DNA of 64,000 bases from Streptomyces sp. NBC_01463 (lineage in GTDB: Bacteria > Actinomycetota > Actinomycetes > Streptomycetales > Streptomycetaceae): contig CP109468.1 in assembly GCA_036227345.1 (NCBI GenBank), forward strand, positions 2,294,001 to 2,358,000, in the 5' to 3' direction. This document shows, in pieces, positions 1-8,582 of the stretch; the stretch's first letter is position 1, and every line of letters starts with the position of its first letter. The position numbers and the translations under genes are program-made. The notes under the pieces are model-generated. The model had not been told where the DNA came from, did no database searches, and saw only the letters and a list, made by a program, of their open reading frames with translations.

Positions 1-177
1 CACCTCCAGATAGATCTCGGCCGCGCTGGGGCCGCGCCGGGACTCCGCGGGGCCGGGCGCGGCGGCGGGCGCGAAGCTGCCCGTGCCGTCGAGTTCCCCC
101 CATCCGGAGGCCAGCGCGTCGTACCACGGGTCTTCGAGTCGCGTCGCCGCGGCCTCGCGCCCTGCTTCCTTCTCCAC
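1..177 (-). CDS. DUF485 family membrane protein, N-terminal fragment
   Basis: The first 59 codons of a gene that runs off the left edge. It starts at GTG 177 with a GGGGAG ribosome site seven bases upstream. The soluble N-terminus contains EDPWYDALASGWGELDG and ends in SAAEIYLEV. From memory this resembles the cytosolic leader of Streptomyces DUF485 proteins, small two-helix membrane proteins usually encoded beside an acetate-type sodium symporter (ActP). The membrane part lies outside the window, so the family call rests on leader similarity and on the adjacent two-component system. It has the same orientation as that operon and starts about 100 bases after it. Confidence 0.55.
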   Translation of the reverse strand, partial: MEKEAGREAAATRLEDPWYDALASGWGELDGTGSFAPAAAPGPAESRRGPSAAEIYLEV

Positions 178-265
178 CGAACAACTCCCCTTGTCCACGG
201 ACCACTTCGGCCGCGTACCCAAGAATGGGCAGATCGGGAAGATCCCGGGCACTTCATTCCCCGGA

Positions 266-285
266 CTTCACCTCTTCAGGTGAAG
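266..285 (-). terminator. short hairpin at end of response regulator gene
   Basis: Arms of eight bases (266-273 and 278-285) around a CTTC loop. The hairpin overlaps the stop codon of the regulator at 276-278. It is short, so it may be a weak terminator or chance. Confidence 0.3.
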
Positions 286-953
286 GATGTGCCGGGCGGC
301 TGTGCGAGTCCTCGAACGTACGCGTAACGGACCGCCTGGGCCCGGTCGCGCAGTCCCGCCTTGGCGAAGAGGTTGTTGATGTGGCTCTTCACGGTGGCCT
401 GCGAGATGTGCAGACGCCGGGCGATCTCCGTGTTGGACATCCCTTCGGCGATCAGCACCAGCACCTCGGCCTCACGTGGCGTCATCCCGTCGGGGAGCTC
501 GGCCTCGGCGCCTCCCGCGGACGGCAGCGGCCCGGTGGTGACCTGCTCCAGCAGACGGCGCTGGATGGCGGGCGACAGACCCGCCTCGCCCGAGAGCACC
601 GCCTCGATGGCCCGCACGATCTCGTCGCCCCCGGCGTCCTTGGTGAGGTAGCCCCGGGCCCCCGCCCGGAGCGCGGGGAAGAGCGAATCGTCGTCGGCGA
701 ACGTCGTCAGCACCACGACCTGGGTGCCGGGATGGTCCCTGCGGATACGGCGCGTCGCCTCCACGCCGTCGCAGCGGGGCATTCTCAGGTCCATCAGGAC
801 GACGTCCGGGGCGAGTTCGGCCACCAGGGCGACGGCCTCCTCCCCGTCCCTGGCCGCGCCGACCACCTCGATCCCGGGCAGCAGGCCCAGCAGCATGACG
901 ATTCCCTCGCGCACCACCGACTGATCGTCGGCGACGATCACCCGCGCGCTCAC
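276..953 (-). CDS. NarL/FixJ-family response regulator
   Basis: A 225-residue transcription factor of a two-component system. An N-terminal receiver domain (about 1-120) carries the acidic pair ADD near residue 9 and the likely phosphoacceptor Asp55 in VLMDLRMP. A LuxR-type helix-turn-helix occupies about 155-215 (MTPREAEVL, then SQATVKSHINNLFAKAG). The start codon overlaps the end of the kinase gene by four bases (950-953), so the two are translationally coupled. It should act in the cytosol, binding DNA after phosphorylation by the kinase encoded just upstream. The stimulus is unknown. The nearby DUF485 gene suggests, as inference only, a link to acetate or other organic-acid transport. Confidence 0.92.
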   Translation of the reverse strand: MSARVIVADDQSVVREGIVMLLGLLPGIEVVGAARDGEEAVALVAELAPDVVLMDLRMPRCDGVEATRRIRRDHPGTQVVVLTTFADDDSLFPALRAGARGYLTKDAGGDEIVRAIEAVLSGEAGLSPAIQRRLLEQVTTGPLPSAGGAEAELPDGMTPREAEVLVLIAEGMSNTEIARRLHISQATVKSHINNLFAKAGLRDRAQAVRYAYVRGLAQPPGTSFT

Positions 954-2113
954 GCGGGCACCCGCAGACTCACCACGAACCCCTCCTCGCCGGGACCGGC
1001 CTCCAGCGTTCCGCCCAGCAGTTCGGCGCGCTCCCGCATCCCCAGCAGACCGTAGCCGGAGCCACTGACAGCCAGCTCGCCGCCGGCACCGGTTCCACCC
1101 GAATCGCTGACCTCCAGGGCGATCACGTCCGGCAGGTACTCCAGCCTGATCAGCACCCTGGCCCCCGGTGCGTGCTTGCGCACGTTGGTCAGCGCCTCCT
1201 GCGCCACCCGCCGCACCGCCTGCGACGCCTCGGCGGTCAGCGTCCGCTGCTCCCCCTCCACCCGGACCTCGGCCGGCTCCGCCGCCACCAGCTGCCGCAG
1301 GAACTCCTCCACCGGCGACACCTCGCCGCGCAGGGCCGACAGCGCCTGACGGGTCTCCGCGAGGCCCTCACGGGCCATGGAGCGGGCGGCGACCACCCGC
1401 TGCAGCACCTGGTCCCGGAACTCCCCCTCGGGCTCCCTCTCGATCAGCAGCCGCGCCGCCTCCAGGTGCACCAGCTGTGCGGAGAGGCTGTGCGCGAGCA
1501 CGTCATGGATCTCCCTGGCGATCCTGGAGCGCTCGTCCAGCGCCGCCGTCTCGGCCTCCGCCACCCTGGCCGCCCGCTCCTGGGCGAGCAGCCGCTGTGC
1601 GCTTCCACGGGCCTCGGCGTCCAGCCGCAGCACGTACCCCCCGAGACAGAGCCCGGCCGTGGTCAGGGCCGTGTTCAGCCAGCCGTCGGTGTTCACGGCG
1701 GCGTATGCCCCGAGCGCCGCCGCCGTGGCCGGAACGCCCGCCGAGAGCGGGAGCCGCTCCAGCGCGGTGACGGCGCAGCCGCACCAGATCACCGCGGCGG
1801 GCACGCCGGCTCCTGCCTGCTGCGCTCCGAAGGCCGCGAGCATCAGCAGGGCGAGCAGCCCGAGCGAGGGCCACAGCCGGTTCTCCAGGCTGGTCCGGAA
1901 GAAGGCCACGGCGGCCGCCGCGCATCCCGCCACCCCGGCCAGACCGACCACGGTCTCCCACGGGCCGAACAGCCCGCCGCTGAAGGTCCCCCAGAGCATC
2001 ACGGTGAGCAGCCCGGCCCGCACGGACCAGCCGATCACGGCGCGTGCGCGGGTGCGCCTCTCCCGTGCGAGGGCCTCCCTCGACGGCCAGCTGGTCCAGG
2101 CAGCGGGTGTCAC
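950..2113 (-). CDS. NarL-type sensor histidine kinase (HisKA_3)
   Basis: A 387-residue membrane histidine kinase. The N-terminal half (about 25-160) is a run of hydrophobic helices without a clear extracellular sensor domain, followed by a DHp helix with phosphoacceptor His203 in REIHDVLAHSL. The ATPase domain has an N box (AQEALTNVRKHA) and a G box (GSGYGLLGMRERAELLGG), typical of kinases paired with LuxR-type regulators. The open frame extends much further upstream, but GTG 2113 is chosen because AAAGGA lies seven bases before it, and because it overlaps the stop of the preceding membrane gene in the pattern GTGA (2110-2113). Tight overlaps on both sides show a three-gene operon. Confidence 0.9.
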   Translation of the reverse strand: MTPAAWTSWPSREALARERRTRARAVIGWSVRAGLLTVMLWGTFSGGLFGPWETVVGLAGVAGCAAAAVAFFRTSLENRLWPSLGLLALLMLAAFGAQQAGAGVPAAVIWCGCAVTALERLPLSAGVPATAAALGAYAAVNTDGWLNTALTTAGLCLGGYVLRLDAEARGSAQRLLAQERAARVAEAETAALDERSRIAREIHDVLAHSLSAQLVHLEAARLLIEREPEGEFRDQVLQRVVAARSMAREGLAETRQALSALRGEVSPVEEFLRQLVAAEPAEVRVEGEQRTLTAEASQAVRRVAQEALTNVRKHAPGARVLIRLEYLPDVIALEVSDSGGTGAGGELAVSGSGYGLLGMRERAELLGGTLEAGPGEEGFVVSLRVPA

Positions 2114-2658
2114 ACGCGGTCCTTTCCGGCCGGCCGGAACGGCACACGGCCGGCGGAACGGCGGCCGGCCGGTCCACCGTCGCCCGGGCCACGGTACGAC
2201 CGCGGTATCTCCCCGGCCCGCCGGGCCAGCACACCGCTGCGGACCAGCAGGGTGACCGCGAGAGCCATCATCAGGGCGGGGCCGCCCTGATGTATGCCCA
2301 GCGCCGCGGCGAGCCCGTACAGAGCCGCTCGCAGGATCAGGCCTCCGGTCCAGACGTACACGGTCGCCTTGGTGCCCTTGCTCCAGAGCGTCCCGTCCTC
2401 CGCGCGCCAGAGCCGGGCGGTCCACCCCCAGCCGGCCCCGGTGACCAGGCCCACGGCCAGCTCCGCACCCAGGACGATGACGGACAGCGCCTCGTGACGC
2501 GGATCCACCAGTCCGGGCTCACGCAGGGCCATCACGAGCAGGACACCCGGCAGGACCCACCAGCGCCGGTCTCCCGAGATCTGCTGCGCCGAGCACTGAC
2601 GGACCACGACGAAGCCGATGACCGCGACGATCACGAGCAGGTTGACGAGACCGGACAT
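2110..2658 (-). CDS. small multi-pass membrane protein in kinase operon
   Basis: A 182-residue membrane protein with about five hydrophobic segments, starting with a strong helix (SGLVNLLVIVAVIGFVVV) and ending in a charged Gly/Pro/Arg-rich cytosolic tail. It resembles DUF1453-type proteins that travel with actinobacterial two-component systems, but I cannot assign a domain firmly. ATG 2658 has a GGAGG-like site upstream. Its stop overlaps the kinase start by four bases, so it is the first gene of the operon and probably works with the kinase, perhaps in sensing or stability. Confidence 0.75.
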   Translation of the reverse strand: MSGLVNLLVIVAVIGFVVVRQCSAQQISGDRRWWVLPGVLLVMALREPGLVDPRHEALSVIVLGAELAVGLVTGAGWGWTARLWRAEDGTLWSKGTKATVYVWTGGLILRAALYGLAAALGIHQGGPALMMALAVTLLVRSGVLARRAGEIPRSYRGPGDGGPAGRRSAGRVPFRPAGKDRV

Positions 2659-2747
2659 GGGCGCCTCCGGGTTGCGGGAAGTTCTGTCACTTCGACGCTA
2701 CGGAAAGGGCCAGGTCAGGGGATCGGCTCAGGGGTGGATCACGGGTG

Positions 2748-2785
2748 GAGCCGTTGTCTCCACCCGTGGGTGGAGACAACGGCTC
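2748..2785 (-). terminator. terminator after parE
   Basis: A perfect inverted repeat with 18-base arms (2748-2765 and 2768-2785) around a two-base centre, 44 bases beyond the parE stop codon. This is typical of the U-tract-poor GC hairpins seen in this window. Confidence 0.8.
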
Positions 2786-2828
2786 GGTGGGACAGCGGGG
2801 TCCGGATCCCGGCCCCTGCGCCTCGGAC

Positions 2829-4949
2829 TCAGACGTCGATGCGCGAGCGGTCCAGCGTGGCCGCGGAGCTGGTGATGAACTCCTTGCGGGGGGCCACCTC
2901 GTTGCCCATCAGCAGGTCGAAGACCTTCTCGGACGACTCCAGGTCGCCGATGTTGATCCGCCGCAGCGTGCGGTGACGCGGATCCATCGTCGTCTCCGCG
3001 AGCTGGTCGGCGTCCATCTCGCCCAGACCCTTGTAGCGCTGGATCGAGTCCTTGTACCGGACGTTCTTCCGCTGGAGCTCCAGCAGCCGCTGGCGCAGCT
3101 CGTTGTCCGAGTACGTGTAGATGTACTTGTCCTGGCCCTTCTTCGGCTGGACCAGCTCGATCCGGTGCAGCGGGGGCACCGCGGCGAAGACCCGTCCCGC
3201 CTCGACCATGGGCCGCATGTAGCGCTGGAACAGCGTCAGCAGCAGGATGCGGATGTGGGCGCCGTCCACATCGGCGTCGACCAGGAGCACGATCTTGCCG
3301 TAGCGGGCGGCGTCGATGTCGAAGGTCCGCCCGGACCCGGCTCCTATGACCTGGATGATCGCACCGCACTCGGCGTTCTTCAGCATGTCGGAGACGGATG
3401 CCTTCTGAACGTTGAGGATCTTGCCCCGGATCGGCAGCAGTGCCTGGAACTCGCTGTTCCGGGCCAGCTTGGCGGTGCCGAGCGCGGAGTCGCCCTCCAC
3501 GATGAACAGCTCGCTGCGCTCGACGTCGTCGCTGCGGCAGTCGGCGAGCTTCGCGGGCAGGGAGGAGGACTCCAGAGCCGTCTTGCGGCGCTGCGCGTCC
3601 TTGTGCTGGCGGGCGGCGATCCGGGTCCTGGCGGCTGCCACCGCCTTCTCCAGGACCGCCCTGGCCTGCGCCTTGGCGTCCCGCTTGGTCGAGGTCAGGA
3701 ACGCCTTGAGCTCCTTGGCCACGACGTTGGCGACGATCCGGTTGGCCGCCGAGGTGCCGAGCACCTCCTTGGTCTGCCCCTCGAACTGCGGCTCCGCCAG
3801 CCGTACGGTCACCACCGCGGTGAGACCCTCCAGCGCATCGTCCTTGACGATGTCGTCCTCGGCGACGCGCAGGATCTTCGCGGAGCGGAGGACCTCGTTG
3901 ACCGTCTTGGTCACGGAGCGTTCGAATCCGGACACATGCGTACCACCCTTGGGGGTGGCGATGATGTTGACGAAGGACTTGAGATTGGTGTCGTAGCCGG
4001 TGCCCCAGCGCATCGCGATGTCGACGACCAGCTCCCGGGTGACCTCGGTCGCCGTCATGTGGCCGCGGTCGTCGAGTACGGGCACGGTCTCCTTGAACGT
4101 ACCCTGCCCCGTCAGGCGCAGGACGTCGCAGACGGCCTTGTCCTGGGCGAGGTACTCGCAGAACTCGCTGATGCCGCCGTCGAAGCGGAACGTCTCCTCC
4201 GTCTTGCCCTCGCCGTCCAGGCCGCGCTCGTCGCGGACGACGATGGTGAGGCCGGGGACGAGGAAGGCGGTCTGGCGGGCCCGCTGGTAGAGCGTCTCCA
4301 GATTGAGCTTGGCGTCTTTGAGGAAGATCTGCCGGTCGGCCCAGTAACGCACCCTCGTCCCGGTGCGCGCCTTCGGGACCCGCTTGCCCTTGAGCAGCCC
4401 GTTGGCCGGGTCGAAGGGGCTGTCCGGGCCCTGCTCGGTGAACATGCCCGGAACACCGCGCCGGAAGCTGATCATGTGGGTCGCGCTGTTGCGGTCGACC
4501 TCGACGTCCAGCCGGGCGGACAGGGCGTTCACCACGGAGGCGCCGACGCCGTGCAGGCCGCCGGACGCGGCGTAGGAGCCGCCGCCGAACTTGCCTCCGG
4601 CGTGCAGCTTGGTCATCACGACCTCGATGCCGGACAGGCCGGTCTTGGGCTCCACGTCGACGGGGATGCCGCGGCCGTTGTCACGGACCTCGACGGAGTT
4701 GTCGTCGTGGAGGATGACCTCGATGTGATCGCAGTACCCGCCGAGGGCCTCGTCGACGGAGTTGTCGATGATCTCCCAGAGGCAGTGCATGAGGCCGCGG
4801 CTGTCGGTGGACCCGATGTACATGCCGGGGCGCTTGCGAACCGCTTCGAGCCCCTCGAGTACGAGCAGGTGCCGCGCGGTGTAGTTGGAACCGTCTCGGT
4901 CTGCTCCGGTCAGCAGCGCAGTGGACGGCACGGACGTATCGGCGGTCAC
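2829..4949 (-). CDS. parE: DNA topoisomerase IV subunit B (type IIA ATPase subunit)
   Basis: A 706-residue ATPase subunit of a type II topoisomerase. The GHKL ATPase shows DNSVDEALGG, DNGRGIPVD and GGLHGVGASVVNALS, with the QTK-loop motif EGQTKEVLG. The Toprim domain has EGDSALGTAK and DADVDGAHI, and the tail has RYKGLGEMDADQL. It pairs with a ParC (GyrA-like) subunit, not present here, to decatenate chromosomes. Streptomyces carry this second GyrB-like gene next to hrdB and separate from oriC gyrB, which is why parE is preferred over gyrB. Sequence alone cannot fully exclude a gyrase. Start is GTG 4949 with GAGGAG upstream. A strong hairpin follows the stop. Confidence 0.9.
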   Translation of the reverse strand: MTADTSVPSTALLTGADRDGSNYTARHLLVLEGLEAVRKRPGMYIGSTDSRGLMHCLWEIIDNSVDEALGGYCDHIEVILHDDNSVEVRDNGRGIPVDVEPKTGLSGIEVVMTKLHAGGKFGGGSYAASGGLHGVGASVVNALSARLDVEVDRNSATHMISFRRGVPGMFTEQGPDSPFDPANGLLKGKRVPKARTGTRVRYWADRQIFLKDAKLNLETLYQRARQTAFLVPGLTIVVRDERGLDGEGKTEETFRFDGGISEFCEYLAQDKAVCDVLRLTGQGTFKETVPVLDDRGHMTATEVTRELVVDIAMRWGTGYDTNLKSFVNIIATPKGGTHVSGFERSVTKTVNEVLRSAKILRVAEDDIVKDDALEGLTAVVTVRLAEPQFEGQTKEVLGTSAANRIVANVVAKELKAFLTSTKRDAKAQARAVLEKAVAAARTRIAARQHKDAQRRKTALESSSLPAKLADCRSDDVERSELFIVEGDSALGTAKLARNSEFQALLPIRGKILNVQKASVSDMLKNAECGAIIQVIGAGSGRTFDIDAARYGKIVLLVDADVDGAHIRILLLTLFQRYMRPMVEAGRVFAAVPPLHRIELVQPKKGQDKYIYTYSDNELRQRLLELQRKNVRYKDSIQRYKGLGEMDADQLAETTMDPRHRTLRRINIGDLESSEKVFDLLMGNEVAPRKEFITSSAATLDRSRIDV

Positions 4950-5379
4950 GCGGTTCGCTCCTCGCTGAATTTCATTTGGGGCCCAGTGGGTAACGGGCTC
5001 GGCTTCGGTCGCCGCTGAGAGGGTACCGAGGCCTGGTAGAGCGGGTGTAACGCCACCCTCGGAGAACGCTCACACTAGTCCAGCCTCGCATACACGTTCG
5101 ATCCCTCCTTGGAGTGACGCGCACATCACGTTCCCTTCCAGGCATGAACCATTTAGGCTCCGGGCACGTCCTCATGAACAACCGGCAAGCCAGCCGGCGG
5201 GACCGACCGAGAGCAACGCGAAACCGTAGCGCCACGCAATACGGCACATTCGCCGCGAACCGGCAACAGACAGCCATCCTGAGAAGAAGTTTCGAAGAAA
5301 TGCCACGAGCGGGAACGTTTTCGGCCTGGTTGGATGTTGACCCTGGTACGACAGCTCGTCGAGCTAGAGAAGAGGCGAC
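4950..5379. other. intergenic region between divergent parE and DUF7455 gene
   Basis: About 430 bases without a supported gene. It must hold both divergent promoters, but I see no convincing -35/-10 pair. A 13-base palindrome (5353-5365, AGCTCG-T-CGAGCT) sits just upstream of the ribosome site of the plus-strand gene and could be an operator. A LexA-like half site at 5088-5101 was considered and rejected. Confidence 0.6.
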
Positions 5380-5613
5380 GTGACTACTGTTCTGACCCCC
5401 GCGAGCCCGCTGACCGCAGCAGACCGCTGTGACCGTTGCGGCGCCCAGGCATACCTGCGCGTCGTCCTGATCAGCGGCGGTGAACTGCTCTTCTGCGCCC
5501 ACCACGGTCGCAAGTTCGAGCCGGAACTCAAGAAGATCGCCGCGGAAATACAGGATGAGACGGACCGGCTGACAGCCGTGCAGGCCCAAGCCGCCGAAGA
5601 GGAACAACACTGA
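5380..5613 (+). CDS. small DUF7455-type zinc-binding protein
   Basis: A 77-residue protein starting at GTG 5380. It has a compact putative zinc site, C17-x2-C20 (RCDRCGAQA) with C39 and H41/H42 (FCAHHGRKF), then an acidic helical tail. Such small proteins are conserved next to hrdB in actinobacteria; function is unknown. The CxxC...CxHH pattern suggests a structural zinc ribbon that may contact protein or nucleic acid. It is monocistronic, divergent from parE and followed by a strong bidirectional hairpin. Confidence 0.8.
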   Translation: MTTVLTPASPLTAADRCDRCGAQAYLRVVLISGGELLFCAHHGRKFEPELKKIAAEIQDETDRLTAVQAQAAEEEQH

Positions 5614-5657
5614 CACCTCGCATCCACGACGAGCCAGGGGCCGGTCCCGACCGGCCG

Positions 5658-5689
5658 ACGGGCGGCTCCCCACAAGGGGAGCCGCCCGT
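5658..5689. terminator. bidirectional terminator
   Basis: Perfect 14-base arms (5658-5671, 5676-5689) around an ACAA loop, placed between the convergent DUF7455 and protease genes. It can end both transcripts. Confidence 0.8.
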
Positions 5690-5713
5690 TCTCGTACCCG
5701 CGGAAGCGTCCGG

Positions 5714-6544
5714 TCAGTCAGCGTCCTTCATCCACTCGATGGCCGCGGAGATCCGCGTGTAGACGCCAGGGCTGCCCGCGCGGCCGCACCCGCTCCCCCA
5801 GGACACGAGGCCGACGAGCCTCCCCTGGGCCACCAGGGGCCCTCCACTGTCTCCCTGGCAGGCGTCGTACCCTCCCTCGGGTTCGCCCGCGCAGAGCATC
5901 GCTGAGGCCTCGTACGTGCCGTTCCCGCCCCCCGGGTAGGCCTGCTCGCACGAGCTGTCCGGCAGCACGGTCACCTTCGCGGACCTGAGTGACGTCGCGT
6001 AGTCACCGTTGCCGGTCGTGTCACCCCAGCCGTAGACGACCGCCGCGGTCCCGGAGTCGTACGCGGAGTCACCGGCCGGCGCCATGGGGATCACGCTCTG
6101 TTCGGGCAGCGCCTCGGCGAGAGTGAGCACGGCGACGTCACCGCTGTTCGTGGTGGCGTCGAAACCGGGATTGACCCAGGTGCCGCTCACCGCGATCTCC
6201 TTGCCGTCGGTGCCGTTCAGCTCGTCGCGGCCGGAGATGATCCGCAGATCGCGGACCTGGCCGACATCGACACCCAGCGCCTCCCGGGTCAGACAGTGCG
6301 CGGCCGTGATCGCCTTCTTCGGCTCCACCACCACGGCGCCGCAGAACTGACCGGCCCGGGTACCTCCGAACCGGTCACGGCTGGAGAGGGCCACCACCCA
6401 GGGACTGTCCTTGACGTGCGCGGGCTGGCCTCCGATGACGATGCTGTCCGCGACTGCCGCGGCAGGGGATCCGAGCGGTATCACTGCCGCTGCGGCAGTG
6501 AGGGCGAGCGCCCCGGTCATGGCGCGGACGACGGTACGGGACAT
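5714..6544 (-). CDS. secreted trypsin-like serine protease (S1A)
   Basis: A 276-residue exported protease. A signal peptide (about 1-32) has a hydrophobic stretch ALALTAAAA and ends near AAAVADS. The catalytic triad is visible: His83 (TAAHC), Asp136 (SGDVAVLTL) and Ser233 (GDSGGPLV). Asp227, six residues before the serine, gives the S1 pocket of trypsin, predicting cleavage after Arg or Lys. The mature start near SIVIGGQ resembles the IVGG activation site, so a short propeptide is likely. It lies between hrdB and the small zinc-protein gene and is transcribed alone. Substrate is unknown; these enzymes generally act in extracellular protein turnover. Confidence 0.9.
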   Translation of the reverse strand: MSRTVVRAMTGALALTAAAAVIPLGSPAAAVADSIVIGGQPAHVKDSPWVVALSSRDRFGGTRAGQFCGAVVVEPKKAITAAHCLTREALGVDVGQVRDLRIISGRDELNGTDGKEIAVSGTWVNPGFDATTNSGDVAVLTLAEALPEQSVIPMAPAGDSAYDSGTAAVVYGWGDTTGNGDYATSLRSAKVTVLPDSSCEQAYPGGGNGTYEASAMLCAGEPEGGYDACQGDSGGPLVAQGRLVGLVSWGSGCGRAGSPGVYTRISAAIEWMKDAD

Positions 6545-6645
6545 GTGTGCTCCTGACTCTGTGATGGACCTTGCCTACCCAGAGTCATTCCGCTGTCACC
6601 AACCCGCACCCGCGCGAAATCGGCGGCGCCCGCCCGCACCGGAAA

Positions 6646-6689
6646 CGGCCGAGGGCCCGGATCCCCTGGGGGATCCGGGCCCTCGGCCG
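6646..6689 (-). terminator. terminator after hrdB
   Basis: A perfect inverted repeat with 21-base arms (6646-6666, 6669-6689) and a two-base centre, beginning 22 bases beyond the hrdB stop. It separates hrdB from the protease gene in the same direction. Confidence 0.85.
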
Positions 6690-6711
6690 ATGTGCCGGTC
6701 GGGACGGCGGC

Positions 6712-8259
6712 CTAGTCGAGGTAGTCGCGCAGCACCTGCGAACGCGACGGGTGGCGCAGCTTCGACATGGTCTTCGACTCGATCTGACGGATGCGCTCAC
6801 GCGTCACGCCGTAGACCTTGCCGATCTCGTCCAGCGTCTTCGGCTGTCCGTCGGTGAGGCCGAAGCGCATGGAGACCACGCCCGCCTCACGCTCGGACAG
6901 CGTGTCGAGCACCGAGTGCAGCTGCTCCTGCAGAAGCGTGAAGCTGACCGCGTCCGCCGGGACGACCGCCTCGGAGTCCTCGATCAGGTCACCGAACTCG
7001 CTGTCGCCGTCCTCACCCAGGGGGGTGTGGAGGGAGATCGGCTCGCGACCGTACTTCTGGACCTCGATGACCTTCTCGGGGGTCATGTCGAGTTCCTTGG
7101 CCAGCTCCTCCGGGGTGGGCTCACGGCCCAGGTCCTGGAGCATCTGACGCTGCACACGCGCGAGCTTGTTGATGACCTCGACCATGTGCACCGGGATACG
7201 GATGGTGCGGGCCTGGTCGGCCATGGCGCGGGTGATCGCCTGACGGATCCACCAGGTGGCGTACGTGGAGAACTTGTAGCCCTTGGTGTAGTCGAACTTC
7301 TCGACCGCGCGGATCAGACCGAGGTTGCCCTCCTGGATCAGGTCCAGGAAGAGCATGCCGCGGCCGGTGTAGCGCTTGGCCAGCGAGACCACGAGACGGA
7401 GGTTGGCCTCCAGCAGGTGGTTCTTGGCGCGGCGGCCGTCCTCGGCGATGATCTCCAGCTCACGCTTGAGCTTGGGAGCGAGCTTGTCGGCGTTCGCCAG
7501 CTTGTCCTCGGCGAACAGGCCCGCCTCGATGCGCTTGGCGAGCTCGACCTCCTGCTCGGCGTTGAGGAGCGGGACCTTGCCGATCTGCTTCAGGTAGTCC
7601 TTGACCGGGTCGGCCGTGGCGCCGGCGACGGCGACCTGCTGCGCAGGTGCGTCGTCCTCGTCGTCGTCGGAGAGGACGAAGCCCTTGTTCTCGCCCTCGC
7701 CCTCCTCTTCCTCACCCTTGCCGGACTTGACTTCCTCGGCCGCGTCGTCGCCGTCGAGGACCTCGTCGTCCTGCTTGCCGGCCTTCTTCGACGCGGTCTT
7801 CTTCGCCGCCGTCTTCTTCACGGCGGTCTTCTTGGCAGCCGTCTTCTTGGCTGCGGCCTTCTTGGCGGGCGCGGCCGCGGCGGCGTCATCGGCCACGGCG
7901 TCCACGGTCTCGGCCGATGGGGCGGCGGTGGCCGCGACGGTCCGCGTCACGGTCGTCTTGGCCGCGACGGTCTTGGTGGCGGTGCGCTTGACCGGGCTCT
8001 TCGCTGCGACGCTCTTGCGGGCGCGCTTCGACGGCTCCGCGGCACTGACCATCAGCGTCACACCCTCTTCCTCGAGGATCTGGTTGAGGCTGCGCAGAAC
8101 GTTCTTCCACTGGGTTGGCGGAATCTGGTCAGCCTCGAAGGCCCGACGCACGTCGTCGCCGGCGATCTGCCCATCAGCCTTTCCCCGCTCGATGAGCGCC
8201 ATGACAGATTCGGACTCGGCGATCTCCGGCGGGAGCGTACGGGATGTGCTGGCCGACAC
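6712..8259 (-). CDS. hrdB: principal sigma factor HrdB (RpoD family)
   Basis: A 515-residue group 1 sigma factor that directs RNA polymerase to housekeeping promoters. Visible parts: an N-terminal region ([21 protein letters not shown]), a lysine/alanine-rich low-complexity segment of [11 protein letters not shown] repeats, an acidic stretch, region 1.2 ([17 protein letters not shown]), region 2 ([19 protein letters not shown]), region 3, and region 4 ([21 protein letters not shown]) ending in VLRDYLD. GTG 8259 is chosen over the in-frame TTG two codons upstream because GAGAGG is well spaced before it and the resulting start, [11 protein letters not shown], matches HrdB as I recall it. It lies downstream of whiH, with a terminator and its own upstream region between. 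Confidence 0.96.
   Translation of the reverse strand: MSASTSRTLPPEIAESESVMALIERGKADGQIAGDDVRRAFEADQIPPTQWKNVLRSLNQILEEEGVTLMVSAAEPSKRARKSVAAKSPVKRTATKTVAAKTTVTRTVAATAAPSAETVDAVADDAAAAAPAKKAAAKKTAAKKTAVKKTAAKKTASKKAGKQDDEVLDGDDAAEEVKSGKGEEEEGEGENKGFVLSDDDEDDAPAQQVAVAGATADPVKDYLKQIGKVPLLNAEQEVELAKRIEAGLFAEDKLANADKLAPKLKRELEIIAEDGRRAKNHLLEANLRLVVSLAKRYTGRGMLFLDLIQEGNLGLIRAVEKFDYTKGYKFSTYATWWIRQAITRAMADQARTIRIPVHMVEVINKLARVQRQMLQDLGREPTPEELAKELDMTPEKVIEVQKYGREPISLHTPLGEDGDSEFGDLIEDSEAVVPADAVSFTLLQEQLHSVLDTLSEREAGVVSMRFGLTDGQPKTLDEIGKVYGVTRERIRQIESKTMSKLRHPSRSQVLRDYLD
7771..7872 (-). repeat. Lys/Ala repeat segment within hrdB
   Basis: In-frame low-complexity DNA encoding several tandem AAKKTAxKK-type units. 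Similar tracts vary in length between HrdB orthologues. It probably forms a flexible basic linker, followed by a strongly acidic stretch. Confidence 0.7.
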
Positions 8260-8374
8260 GAACAACCTCTCGGAACGATGGAAACGGCTTCCGGCCCGGC
8301 CCTGAGAGGGCTGGAACCGACGACCGTCGGGCTGGGAATGTACCGACGGCGCGGGCTAGGCCTCAGAACTGCAC

Positions 8375-8400
8375 AGCGCACTGAATGGCTGCTGTATTCC
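8375..8400 (-). promoter_or_regulatory. possible SigR-type promoter for hrdB
   Basis: On the minus strand GGAAT (8400-8396) is followed after 18 bases by GCT (8377-8375), one base from the GGAAT-N18-GTT pattern of SigR promoters. hrdB of S. coelicolor is a known SigR target. The mismatch in the -10 keeps this tentative. Confidence 0.35.
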
Positions 8401-8526
8401 TTCCGCGGCGGTCACCTCTTAAGTCATCGCGCTGTTTCGAGGAGTGTTACGCCCAATCCGCGTGGCCCGAGTCACACCTCATTTGCGACGAACCAGATCA
8501 GTGGTGACATCTCTCCACAATTGTGC

Positions 8527-8549
8527 CGCCGGACCACGAGGGTCCGGCG
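8527..8549 (-). terminator. terminator after whiH
   Basis: Nine-base perfect arms (8527-8535, 8541-8549), about 34 bases beyond the whiH stop, with partial further pairing outside. It separates whiH from hrdB, which has the same direction. Confidence 0.65.
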
Positions 8550-8582
8550 ACACATGGCTCGTACACCCTGACCGCGCCGCGC

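Noticed and set aside
2113..2425. Upstream extension of the NarL-type kinase gene
   Set aside because: The frame is open but lies over the membrane-protein gene; the GTG at 2113 has a good ribosome site and couples to the previous stop.
2618..5018. Long plus-strand open frames opposite parE and many other genes
   Set aside because: These arise from high-GC codon bias on the coding strand; they have no ribosome sites and no recognisable domains.
5088..5101. LexA-like sequence between parE and the DUF7455 gene
   Set aside because: Only the left half (TCGAAC on the minus strand) fits; the right half reads ATGC in place of GTTC.
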